From NCBI GenBank assembly GCA_017522225.1, contig JAFWZR010000019.1:1-64000 (forward strand): 64,000 nucleotides of DNA, written 5' to 3'. The notes beneath the pieces are model-generated. The model was not told where the DNA came from, ran no database searches, and saw only the letters and a program-made list of their open reading frames with translations. Made by a program: the position numbers and the translations under genes. The stretch comes from Clostridia bacterium (GTDB lineage Bacteria > Bacillota > Clostridia > Oscillospirales > Acutalibacteraceae). Below, piece after piece: positions 33,518 to 41,326 of the stretch (its first letter is position 1; every line of letters begins with the position of its first letter).

Positions 33518-34260
33518 TATGCTTCAACCTCCTTTTTGTCACAGGCTGCGTCTGTTGTTCTGATTGAACAGGATTTAGCCATCGGACACTTCTCACAGCC
33601 TTGAAGCTCTGCTTTGGGCTTGCCCTTTGACTCGGAAAGCTTGTTGGCAAGAGCCATAACAAGACCGAAAACAAAGAAGCCGCCGGGTGCGAGTATGAAA
33701 ATGAGCATCGGATTTTCGTTAAGAAACGGGATTTTGAAGCCGTCAAAATGACCGCCGATAAGACCGCTGATACCCGCCATAAATGTACCTGCACCGAGGA
33801 TTTCACGTATTGTAGCCATTACGAACAATGCAACGGTGAAGCCGATACCCATTCCTAGACCGTCAACCGCAGATGCGAGAACACCGTTTTTGCCTGCAAA
33901 AGCTTCTGCTCTGCCGAGGATGATACAGTTAACAACGATAAGCGGAAGGTAAACACCAAGCTGTTCGTCAAGCACGGGAACAAATGCCTTGACAAGCATC
34001 TGAACAATTGTAACGAATGATGCGATAACAACAACGTAAGCAGGAATACGGACTTTGTTCGGAATAACCTTACGGAGTGCTGAAATAACAATGTTTGAAC
34101 AGATAAGAACTATCGAAGCGGAGATGCCCATGCCGATAGCACTTGTAACGGAAGTTGTGGTAGCAAGCGTCGGGCAAGTACCGAGAACAAGTCTTAAGAC
34201 AGGGTTTTCAGCGATAATACCTTTGGTAAGCTCTTTACCGAGAGATTTTTTCTCTGCCAT
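33517..34260 (-). CDS. rnfE: Rnf complex subunit E with cysteine-rich C-terminal extension
   Basis: RnfE pairs with RnfA in the membrane core. The 247-residue protein shows VLGTCPTLATTTS and PLIVVNCIILGRAEAF, the two cysteine motifs matching RnfA. After the last helix there is an extra cytoplasmic tail of about 30 residues with five cysteines (GCEKCPMAKSC and a later C), not needed for the core fold and possibly a metal or Fe-S site. The gene is between rnfG and rnfA with stop-start contact on both sides. Confidence 0.92.
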   Translation of the reverse strand: MAEKKSLGKELTKGIIAENPVLRLVLGTCPTLATTTSVTSAIGMGISASIVLICSNIVISALRKVIPNKVRIPAYVVVIASFVTIVQMLVKAFVPVLDEQLGVYLPLIVVNCIILGRAEAFAGKNGVLASAVDGLGMGIGFTVALFVMATIREILGAGTFMAGISGLIGGHFDGFKIPFLNENPMLIFILAPGGFFVFGLVMALANKLSESKGKPKAELQGCEKCPMAKSCSIRTTDAACDKKEVEA

Positions 34261-34820
34261 CAGTTTGCACCTGCCTTTCCTGTAACTGCTTCAAAGTCTG
34301 CAAGTGCAGCGTTAACTGCATCTGTAACAGCCTGTGATGTGATTGTAGCACCTGTAAGTGCCGTGATTTCGTTATTGTCGGGGTTAGAAGAATTCTTCAT
34401 AACCTTGATGCCGTTCACAAGTCCGTGGAACTGCATTCTGAAATCATCCTTTGTAGCGTTCATACCAAGACCCGCAGTATCATTGATGCTCAGAAGCTCA
34501 ACACCTGAAACCTTGCCGTCCATATCAACGCCTGTCATAACGAGGATTTCACCGCCGTAGCTCTTTGCTGTTGTTGTGAAAACCATACCGAGCTCTTTGC
34601 CGTCTTTATCAACACCGACAGCGTATGAAATTCCGTTTTCTTTTTTGTCAACGAATTCTTCTGCAAGAATACAGACTTTTTTTCTTGATTCCATTTCTGT
34701 CTTGACAGCAAGCTCATCAATAATCGGAGCCGTTACACTGTTGGCAAAAGCAAGAAGTGTTGTTGCGACAAGGCAGATAACAAAAAGAGCGATTGTAGGA
34801 ACTAAAATGTTCTTTTTCAT
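34260..34820 (-). CDS. rnfG: Rnf complex subunit G (covalent flavin subunit)
   Basis: RnfG carries a covalently attached FMN on the outer side of the membrane. The 186-residue protein has one N-terminal helix and the flavinylation motif LTGATITS (T156-G157-A158-T159), the target of the ApbE enzyme encoded upstream in the same operon. It overlaps rnfD by four bases. Confidence 0.94.
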   Translation of the reverse strand: MKKNILVPTIALFVICLVATTLLAFANSVTAPIIDELAVKTEMESRKKVCILAEEFVDKKENGISYAVGVDKDGKELGMVFTTTAKSYGGEILVMTGVDMDGKVSGVELLSINDTAGLGMNATKDDFRMQFHGLVNGIKVMKNSSNPDNNEITALTGATITSQAVTDAVNAALADFEAVTGKAGAN

Positions 34821-35809
34821 TTTGCCTTAGCCTCCTTTTCTTTTTTAGGAGTACCGAAGGGCTTGGGAAGAGTTATGTTCTCAATAAGCGGAACAAGAAT
34901 GTTCATAATAAGGATTGAGTATGAAACACCCTCGGGAAGGTTACCGAAAATACGGATAAGTGATGTTATAACACCGCAGCCTACTGCGAAGATGATCTTA
35001 CCCTTGAATGTAATCGGTGATGTTGTATAGTCAGTTGCCATAAATACAGCACCGAGAAGAAGACCGCCGCCAAGAAGCTCATAGGCAACAAATTCAAGGT
35101 TGCCCTTGCCTACAAACAGCATAATTGCTGCTACAGTGCCTATGTAAATAAGCGGAATAGTGGGGGAGATAACCTTTCTTGCAACAAGGTAGATACCGCC
35201 GAGGATAATTGCGATTGCGCAAGTTTCACCGAGACATCCTGCACGCCAGCCGATGAGCATCTCAACAAGAGTTGCATCAGGTGTGGTACCCTGAGAAACC
35301 ATTGTGTGAATTGAAGCAAGGGGAGAAGCGGATGTAAGTCCGTCAAGGTTACTCATACTCCATGTAAGCGGAGCGGTCCATGTTGACATTGCAACGGGGA
35401 ACGATGTAAGAAGAACAATTCGTCCTGCAAGTGCAGGGTTAACGAAGTTCTGACCGATACCGCCGAAGAACTGCTTAGCAACGACGATAGCAATAACTGC
35501 ACCGATCATAACCATCCAGAGAGGAACATTAACAGGAAGATTGAATGCAAGAAGAAGACCTGTGATAACTGCGCTCAGGTCACCGATTGTCTGACTGCGC
35601 TTCATAACAACACGGCTGATAAATTCTGCAATAACGCAAGTGCCGACTGAAACACATTCAACAAGCAGCGCACGGGGACCGAAGAAGATTACAGAAGCAA
35701 CAAGTGCGGGTACCATAGCGATGATAACATCAAGCATAATGCTGCGCACTGTTTTGTGTGAACGGTCGTGCGGAGAAGCACTGACCACAAGTTTATTGTT
35801 TAATGTCAT
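34817..35809 (-). CDS. rnfD: Rnf complex subunit D (membrane flavin subunit)
   Basis: RnfD is a polytopic membrane subunit homologous to NqrB, with a covalent FMN. The 330-residue protein has the NqrB/RnfD helices (SPHDRSHKTVRSIMLDVIIAM, NFVNPALAGR, YLVARKVISPTIPLIYIG). The flavinylation sequence reads DGLTSAS (156-162), so serine 162 sits where most relatives have threonine. It overlaps rnfC by four bases. Confidence 0.94.
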   Translation of the reverse strand: MTLNNKLVVSASPHDRSHKTVRSIMLDVIIAMVPALVASVIFFGPRALLVECVSVGTCVIAEFISRVVMKRSQTIGDLSAVITGLLLAFNLPVNVPLWMVMIGAVIAIVVAKQFFGGIGQNFVNPALAGRIVLLTSFPVAMSTWTAPLTWSMSNLDGLTSASPLASIHTMVSQGTTPDATLVEMLIGWRAGCLGETCAIAIILGGIYLVARKVISPTIPLIYIGTVAAIMLFVGKGNLEFVAYELLGGGLLLGAVFMATDYTTSPITFKGKIIFAVGCGVITSLIRIFGNLPEGVSYSILIMNILVPLIENITLPKPFGTPKKEKEAKAK

Positions 35810-37158
35810 TTCTTAGCACCTGCCTCTCTGATGACTGCCTTTGCAAGGCGCATGTGCTGAACGAGCGGTTTCTTTGCGGGGCAGGAGTAAGCACAGCTGC
35901 CGCATTCCATACAAACCATAACGCCGTCCTTGAGCAGAGCGTCAGCATCGCCTGCCTTTGTGTTGCGGACAATTCTTGTGGGCACAAGGCTCATAGGACA
36001 AGCACTTGCACACTTACCGCAACGGATACAGTCTGTTTCCGTAAATACCTTTGCATCATCCTTTGAGAAGGCAAGCAAGGCATTGTTGCTCTTTGAAAGA
36101 GGATGATCAAGGCTGGTGATAGCGGCACCCATCATAGGACCGCCTGTGATAATCTTAACGGGATCTTCTCTGAATCCGCCACAGAAGTCGATGATATCGC
36201 TGATGCTTGTACCGATAGGTACACGGATATTCTTCGGCTCTTTGATTGCCATACCGTCAACAGTAAGTGAACGGCTGACAAGAGGCTTACCCGTCTTAAG
36301 ATAGCGTGAAATAAATGCAACGGATGCAACGTTCATAACCATACAGCCTACATCAGCAGGAAGCTTGCCCGGAGGCACCTGTCTGCCTGTTGCTGACTGT
36401 ACCATCATCTTCTCAGCACCCTGCGGGTAGCGTGATTCAAGCTGCATAATCTTGATTGCGCCGCCTGCACTTGAGTCACCGTCAACAATCTGTTCAAGGA
36501 TTTTGAAAGCCTCAGGCTTGTTGTCTTCAACAGCTATAACAACATTGGGAATTTCAAGGAATTCCATAATTGTTCTGATACCTGAGTAAATATCCCATGA
36601 ATTTTCGATACATTCACGGTAGTCTACGGTAATGTAAGGCTCACACTCTGCCGCATTGATAACGAGCGTGTCGATGTGCTTATCGGGCGGAACATTGAGC
36701 TTGACGTGTGTCGGAAAGCCTGCACCGCCAAGACCCACAAGACCCGAAGCGCGTATTGCCTTGATAAAGTCTTCCTTTGTCTCGACGTGAGGAGCCTCAA
36801 TGCCCTCGTACAACTGCATTTCGCCGTCAGATTCAATGGTAACTCCCTGTGCCATTGCACCGCCGGGGAGCTTGACATTACCGATAGCGGTAACTGTACC
36901 TGAAACCGAAGCGTGAATCGGTGCACTTACGAAAGCCTCGCTGTCACCGATTACCTGGCCGACCTTTACTGTGTCACCGACCTTCACTGTCGGTGTACAG
37001 GGTGCGCCGATGTGTTGCTGCATAGGTAAAATAACCTGTTTGGGTTCCGGCATACGCACTACTTCAAGCTCGGCGGTGTTTTTGTGGTGAGCCACCTTAA
37101 CTCCGCCTCTGACTTTCTTTACTGCTTTAATTACGCCGGGGATGTGAATTTTACCCAT
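35806..37158 (-). CDS. rnfC: Rnf complex subunit C (NADH-binding)
   Basis: RnfC is the peripheral subunit that binds NAD(H) and flavin. The 450-residue protein has an N-terminal biotinyl-lipoyl-like region (VKVGDTVKVGQVIGD), the flavin/NAD loop GLVGLGGAGFPTHVKL (Nuo51-type), the SLBB region, and two 4Fe-4S sets, CIRCGKCASACP and CMECGSCAYSCP. The C-terminus is short compared with proteobacterial RnfC, as is usual in Clostridia. It is the first of the six rnf genes (order C-D-G-E-A-B). Confidence 0.95.
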   Translation of the reverse strand: MGKIHIPGVIKAVKKVRGGVKVAHHKNTAELEVVRMPEPKQVILPMQQHIGAPCTPTVKVGDTVKVGQVIGDSEAFVSAPIHASVSGTVTAIGNVKLPGGAMAQGVTIESDGEMQLYEGIEAPHVETKEDFIKAIRASGLVGLGGAGFPTHVKLNVPPDKHIDTLVINAAECEPYITVDYRECIENSWDIYSGIRTIMEFLEIPNVVIAVEDNKPEAFKILEQIVDGDSSAGGAIKIMQLESRYPQGAEKMMVQSATGRQVPPGKLPADVGCMVMNVASVAFISRYLKTGKPLVSRSLTVDGMAIKEPKNIRVPIGTSISDIIDFCGGFREDPVKIITGGPMMGAAITSLDHPLSKSNNALLAFSKDDAKVFTETDCIRCGKCASACPMSLVPTRIVRNTKAGDADALLKDGVMVCMECGSCAYSCPAKKPLVQHMRLAKAVIREAGAKK

Positions 37159-37188
37159 TTATTCAACCCCTTTCAATAATATACAAAT

Positions 37189-37710
37189 TTATAACCTGTT
37201 AATAATTCTGTTCAGAGCAGGAAGCACCAGCTTAAGAACAGTGCCTGTAACACAGCCTGTTACTATGGCAAATAATAACAACAGCGGTCCGTAGCCGAAA
37301 ACAAGCGACCAGGTGCCTGAAATAAGACACGCACTTACAAGCTGACCGATATTGTGACAAACGGCACAGATAATACCTATACCGATGTATCCTGAATTGA
37401 ATTTTTTGCTGCGCAGAAGAATACACGCAACCGCTGTGCTTAACAGTCCGCCCGAGGCACTCATAAGCATTGCTGTTGAGCCTCGTGTGATTCCTGCAAA
37501 CAGAGCCTTTAATATTGTAATAAAAAACGCATCGGCAACCGAATAAGAGGATGCCATAAACATTGTTACTATATTTGAAAGTCCGGGCTTTGCACCGGGC
37601 GGGAGACCGGGAAGGGCAGGGATGAGCGATTCCAGAAAGGAAAGCGCCAGTGCCAATGCACCCATAATTCCGAGCAGTGCAACCCGTTTTGTGTATTTAT
37701 TGTTTTTCAT
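37189..37710 (-). CDS. Gx transporter family membrane protein (heptaprenyl diphosphate synthase component I-like)
   Basis: 173 residues, about five transmembrane helices. The segment ALALSFLESLIPALPGLPPGAKPGLSNIVTMF is typical of the Gx transporter family, an S-component-like fold often annotated HepT or heptaprenyl diphosphate synthase component I. In many Clostridia it accompanies ApbE and NusG_II genes; its cargo is unknown. I prefer ATG 37710, nine bases after CGGA, to the ATG at 37719. It sits between the NusG_II gene and rnfC and is probably part of the operon. Confidence 0.8.
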   Translation of the reverse strand: MKNNKYTKRVALLGIMGALALALSFLESLIPALPGLPPGAKPGLSNIVTMFMASSYSVADAFFITILKALFAGITRGSTAMLMSASGGLLSTAVACILLRSKKFNSGYIGIGIICAVCHNIGQLVSACLISGTWSLVFGYGPLLLLFAIVTGCVTGTVLKLVLPALNRIINRL

Positions 37711-37726
37711 ATCAAACATTCCGTTT

Positions 37727-38092
37727 TTAATATGTCATCATATCTGTTTTGTCTGTGCCCTTGATTGTTATAACAATTCTTTCGGGCAGGCAGGCGGCCG
37801 TCTGCCCTTTCTTGGAAAGCCAGCCGCTTCCGATACACAGCTCATCCTTGCAGCACGCAGCCGAAAACCGTATCCGATCCTTTTCTACTGTAATTTCAGT
37901 GCCGTCCTTCGGAGAAAAAGTGCGCGGGACTTCGACCTCATTCAGATTGATTTCTTCAATTATTTCACCGTCAGAGTAGACGGTTGCAATCAGATTATTG
38001 TTATTAAAAATGCCGGGAATAAAAAGCAAAAGACTTAAAACCAGAACGGATATTATAATGAAAATATCCGCTTTACCAAAGAGTTTTTTCAT
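37727..38092 (-). CDS. NusG domain II-containing membrane-anchored protein
   Basis: 121 residues: one N-terminal membrane helix (ADIFIIISVLVLSLLLFIPGIF) and an extracytoplasmic NusG_II domain with the family motif RIRFSAACCKDELCIGSGWLSKKGQTAACLPERIVI. Such proteins are regularly encoded next to ApbE and electron-transfer systems. The domain's cysteine pair CCKDELC and a later Cys may bind or exchange thiols. The start codon overlaps the apbE stop (ATGA). Function unproven. Confidence 0.8.
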   Translation of the reverse strand: MKKLFGKADIFIIISVLVLSLLLFIPGIFNNNNLIATVYSDGEIIEEINLNEVEVPRTFSPKDGTEITVEKDRIRFSAACCKDELCIGSGWLSKKGQTAACLPERIVITIKGTDKTDMMTY

Positions 38093-39123
38093 TCTGCCAT
38101 CACAAAACTTTCATCCGTAAGTGTGAATTTCTTTTCTAAACCGTCAGTCACGCGGACTGTTTTATCTTTGAATACAAACACAGCTTCTGCATCGAATTCC
38201 TTAAGCAGCACAAGGCTGTCGTTGTAGCCGAGTATAAAACACGCAGTTGAAAGTGCGTCACTGAGTGTACCTGATCCGCAGACCACCGTTACGCTTGAAA
38301 GATTGCTTTCGGCAGGATAACCTGTCCGGGCATTTAAAATATGATGATAGGTTTTATCGCCTTCAACAAAGAATCTTTCATAATCGCCTGAGGTGGAAAC
38401 ACAGGTGTCGGAGAGCTTAAGTGTACCCATCGACTCTGTGTCATTTTCAGGATTAACTATACCTATATTAAAGCTTCTGTTACCGTAAAGAAGCAGACTT
38501 CCTCCAACGGAAATAACTGCAGAATCCGTACGGGTAGCAGAGAGGTAATTTCTGATTCTGTCGCAAGCCGCGCCCTTACCGACTGCACCGAGATCAAGGC
38601 TCTGGCCGTTAGCGGTTATAACCGTGGTATCGGTAATTTTAACGGAAGAGTGGCTGACGGTTTCAATTGCTTTGGCAATTTCTTCCTCATCGGGAATACG
38701 CTGATTGTCACCGCCGAAGTCCCAGAGCTTTGTAAGGTTGCCGACGGTAATGTCAAATACACCGCCGCATTTTTTTGAAACCTCAAGCGCCGTAGCAATA
38801 AAGTCAACAGTCTCCTTTGAAACGGAAACCGCACTTCCTGATGCAGCGTTTACTCTGTAAATGTCTGAGTTTTCTTTTCTGTGAGAAAGAAGAGCCTCCT
38901 CAGTTTCAGTAAGGTTTTCTTTTAAACCGAGCTCAGTCTGTTCACCGTCAGAGCCGAAAAGACGGAAATTGACAACCGTACCCATTGCTATAGTTGTTGA
39001 GCTGTATTCGGAGCGGCTTTGCACAAGATCGGTGAGCACGATACATATTAACAGTACGGCACAGACAGTAACGGCAATAAGAGCTTTTGTATTCAGTTTA
39101 TTTCCGTTATTTGTGTTTCTCAA
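38089..39123 (-). CDS. apbE: FAD:protein FMN transferase
   Basis: ApbE uses FAD to attach FMN covalently to threonine or serine of target proteins such as RnfG and RnfD, both encoded downstream. About 344 residues: an N-terminal membrane helix (KALIAVTVCAVLLICIVLTDLVQ), then TTIAMGTVVNFRLFG, GGVFDITVGNLTKLWDFGG, DLGAVGKGAACDRI, SVGGSLLLYG and HHILNARTGYPA, the usual ApbE motifs. I favour TTG 39123 after AGGTG; ATG at 39147 would start only about a dozen bases from the transcription start and adds MCRNRCSA. It heads the operon apbE-NusG_II-Gx-rnfCDGEAB. Confidence 0.9.
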   Translation of the reverse strand: MRNTNNGNKLNTKALIAVTVCAVLLICIVLTDLVQSRSEYSSTTIAMGTVVNFRLFGSDGEQTELGLKENLTETEEALLSHRKENSDIYRVNAASGSAVSVSKETVDFIATALEVSKKCGGVFDITVGNLTKLWDFGGDNQRIPDEEEIAKAIETVSHSSVKITDTTVITANGQSLDLGAVGKGAACDRIRNYLSATRTDSAVISVGGSLLLYGNRSFNIGIVNPENDTESMGTLKLSDTCVSTSGDYERFFVEGDKTYHHILNARTGYPAESNLSSVTVVCGSGTLSDALSTACFILGYNDSLVLLKEFDAEAVFVFKDKTVRVTDGLEKKFTLTDESFVMAE

Positions 39124-39165
39124 CGCACTACACCTATTTCTGCACATAATTGTCTATTCTCAATA

Positions 39166-39194
39166 ATTATATACTGAAATCAGCTTTAATTCAA
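39166..39194 (-). promoter_or_regulatory. Promoter of the apbE-rnf operon
   Basis: Minus strand TTGAAT (39194-39189), 17-bp spacer, TATAAT (39171-39166). Confidence 0.7.
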
Positions 39195-39249
39195 TAGCAA
39201 AACCACTAATTAAAAAATTAACAAAGAATGAAAAATCTTTAACAAACAG

Positions 39250-39280
39250 AAAAAAACCTGTTCGAAAACAGGTTTTTTTG
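39250..39280 (-). terminator. Terminator of the cohesin-like/CxxC-repeat protein gene
   Basis: Perfect 11-bp stem AAAAACCTGTT/AACAGGTTTTT with loop CGAA; the minus strand continues with TTTCTG. It lies 20 bases after the stop codon. Confidence 0.8.
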
Positions 39281-39300
39281 AGTTGTATTAAGTTTAAGAA

Positions 39301-41175
39301 TTAAAGATACCAGATCCAACCGAAGAGGACGTAAACGATGATCCACTGGATGATTGAATACTTAACAGTAACAGTACAAGTGTCTGACTTGCCGTTTGCA
39401 GTTTTTGCTGTAATTGTTGCAGTACCAACACCTGTAGCGTGTACCTGACCTTCTTCGTCAACAGTAGCAACGTCGGGATTTGATGATTCCCAATAGATAA
39501 CTGTTGAATAAGCAGCATCTTCGGGAAGAACGTTTGCAAAGAGTCTCAATGTCTGGTCATAGTTCATTGAAACTTCTTCTGTTGTAAGAACAACTTCCTT
39601 AGCGTTAACAACAAGCTTCGGAATTGACTTTTCTTCATCAGCACCGCAATTGTCACAAATTCTTCTCTTGATACCTTCGGCACTTACTGTGGGCTCTTTG
39701 ATTGTTGTCCATGCAAGCCACTTGTGACCTGTTGCAGGAGAAGTTGTGCCGGGCTGAATATCCTGACAGTAACGGCAAACCTTTCTTCTGTAGCCATCCT
39801 CTGTACATGTTGCAGGATGGATATCGTCATAGTAGTTATGTCCTGTTGCTTCAAGAACTTTTTCTGTAATAATATGTCCGCAAGAGCAAACTGTACGTAC
39901 ATAACCATCTTCAAGACACTCTGCATCCTTGATTACTGTATCAACAGCCTTATGGGGGAGAACAGGAATATCCTGCTTTGATACTTCAGCACCGCAATCG
40001 TTACAGATAACCTTATCATAACCTGCTTCTGTACAAGTGGGATCCTTGTGCTCTGTTTTTGTATTCTTGTGGTTTGTTGCGGGAAGAACATCAGTGGAAA
40101 GAACAGTTTTACAATCAGTACAGAAAGTCTTTACATAGCCTGCTTCTGTACAAGTAGGTTCTTTGCGTTCAACATCCTTGTTTTTGTGCTCAGTCACAGG
40201 AATTTCATCTGAAGAAATAACTGCACCGCAGTCTTCACATACTATTCTGTCGTAACCGGGCTCTGCACAAGTAGGATCCTTATGCTCATTCTTTTGGTTG
40301 CGGTGACCTGTTTCTGCTGTTTCTGAATATGAAACAACCACGCCGCAGTCATTACAGGTTTCCTTATGGTAACCTTTTTCTGTACATGTAGGAGGTACGT
40401 CTTCTTTAGTTGTGTTTTTGTGATTTGTTGCAGGGATCTCTACATCAGAAACAACTGCACCGCAATCGTTACAGGTTTCCTTGTCGAAGCCTGCCTCTGT
40501 ACAAGTAGCGTCCTTGTGATCCTTTACGATGTTCTTGTGTTCTGTTTTGTCTACAGGCTCGGTCTCAGCGACTTCACCGCACTCTGTGCAATAGCGTACA
40601 ACTGTGCCTTCAGCACCGCAGGTCGGCTGAACTGTCATAACCCAACTGCCGCCGGGAACATGAATGTGCTCTGCGGGAAGATCCACTGTAATGGTAACTC
40701 CTTCAGTAACATCTGTTTCGTTGTCCTCTTCACCTACATAGCAGGTAGCAACACTGAGGTTGAAATCACCGGAAAGAACGCTGATTTTGTTGAGCTTATC
40801 ATAGGTATATGTAGCAACGGTGAAGGGAGCTGTGCAAGCTTCGAGAGTTGCGATAGCAATCATACCGTTGTCACAGTTGCTTGTTTTTGAAGAGAAAGAA
40901 GAATCAACATCGATTGCCTTCAATACGAGCTCGTCTTTTGTAGTGATCTGAAGCTCAAAACAATTAAAAGAATTTTCCTTAAGATTGAGAGCCATAACTA
41001 CTTCTGTTTCAGTTTCGCTGACCTTCTCAAACACGAAGGAAGGAGCGGGGGCACCCTCAACCGCAACTTCACCCTCAACAACCTCATCTGCAGCAAAAGC
41101 GAAAGCGGGAGCTACAGAGAAGATCATAAGAGCAGAAAGAAGAAGAGAAAGAGAGCTTTTAAATATCTTTTTCAT
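39301..41175 (-). CDS. Secreted cohesin-like / CxxC-repeat / Ig-like protein with C-terminal FGWIWY tail
   Basis: 624 residues. A signal peptide (to about 28) leads into a cohesin-like beta-sandwich (about 45-170; VVMALNLKENSFNCFELQI, NGMIAIATLEACTAPFTVATYTY). Nine tandem units of about 43 residues follow, most reading PTCTEAGY-x2-x-C-x-DCG-x-IPATNHK, i.e. one Cys plus a CxxC pair; the last lacks its first Cys. A bacterial Ig-like (Big_2) domain (about 530-605) precedes the end QWIIVYVLFGWIWYL. That tail is shared with the genes at 45387 and 54604. There is no LPxTG and no charged terminal run. The protein is probably exported to the surface and may bind dockerins and metal or disulfides. Its promoter is divergent from a PBP gene. 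Confidence 0.8.
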   Translation of the reverse strand: MKKIFKSSLSLLLSALMIFSVAPAFAFAADEVVEGEVAVEGAPAPSFVFEKVSETETEVVMALNLKENSFNCFELQITTKDELVLKAIDVDSSFSSKTSNCDNGMIAIATLEACTAPFTVATYTYDKLNKISVLSGDFNLSVATCYVGEEDNETDVTEGVTITVDLPAEHIHVPGGSWVMTVQPTCGAEGTVVRYCTECGEVAETEPVDKTEHKNIVKDHKDATCTEAGFDKETCNDCGAVVSDVEIPATNHKNTTKEDVPPTCTEKGYHKETCNDCGVVVSYSETAETGHRNQKNEHKDPTCAEPGYDRIVCEDCGAVISSDEIPVTEHKNKDVERKEPTCTEAGYVKTFCTDCKTVLSTDVLPATNHKNTKTEHKDPTCTEAGYDKVICNDCGAEVSKQDIPVLPHKAVDTVIKDAECLEDGYVRTVCSCGHIITEKVLEATGHNYYDDIHPATCTEDGYRRKVCRYCQDIQPGTTSPATGHKWLAWTTIKEPTVSAEGIKRRICDNCGADEEKSIPKLVVNAKEVVLTTEEVSMNYDQTLRLFANVLPEDAAYSTVIYWESSNPDVATVDEEGQVHATGVGTATITAKTANGKSDTCTVTVKYSIIQWIIVYVLFGWIWYL

Positions 41176-41203
41176 TATTATAACCTCCGATTATAAATAT
41201 ACT

Positions 41204-41231
41204 ATTGTATATAATAATCCTTTTCCGTCAA
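41204..41231 (-). promoter_or_regulatory. Promoter of the cohesin-like/CxxC-repeat gene
   Basis: Minus strand TTGACG (41231-41226), 16-bp spacer, TACAAT (41209-41204). Its -35 lies in one arm of the palindrome at 41227-41252. Confidence 0.65.
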
Positions 41232-41252
41232 AAGGTCAATGCACCTTTTGAC
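41227..41252. promoter_or_regulatory. Perfect 10-bp inverted repeat between two divergent promoters
   Basis: GTCAAAAGGT (41227-41236), loop CAATGC, ACCTTTTGAC (41243-41252). Each arm overlaps the -35 box of one of the two divergent promoters (41226-41231 minus; 41248-41253 plus), so one regulator bound here could control both genes. Confidence 0.55.
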
Positions 41253-41276
41253 AAAAATTAAAGCTCTGTATTGTAT
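41248..41276 (+). promoter_or_regulatory. Promoter of the class B PBP gene
   Basis: TTGACA (41248-41253), 17-bp spacer, TTGTAT (41271-41276). Confidence 0.55.
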
Positions 41277-41326
41277 GTTTTTACATATTTATGTTAATTT
41301 GCAAAGAATAAGAAGGGGTGATAGTT

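Noticed and set aside
39560-40660. Regular ~130-bp DNA repeats read as a CRISPR array
   Set aside because: They are the coding DNA of the CxxC units in one open frame, with no short palindromic repeat-spacer structure.
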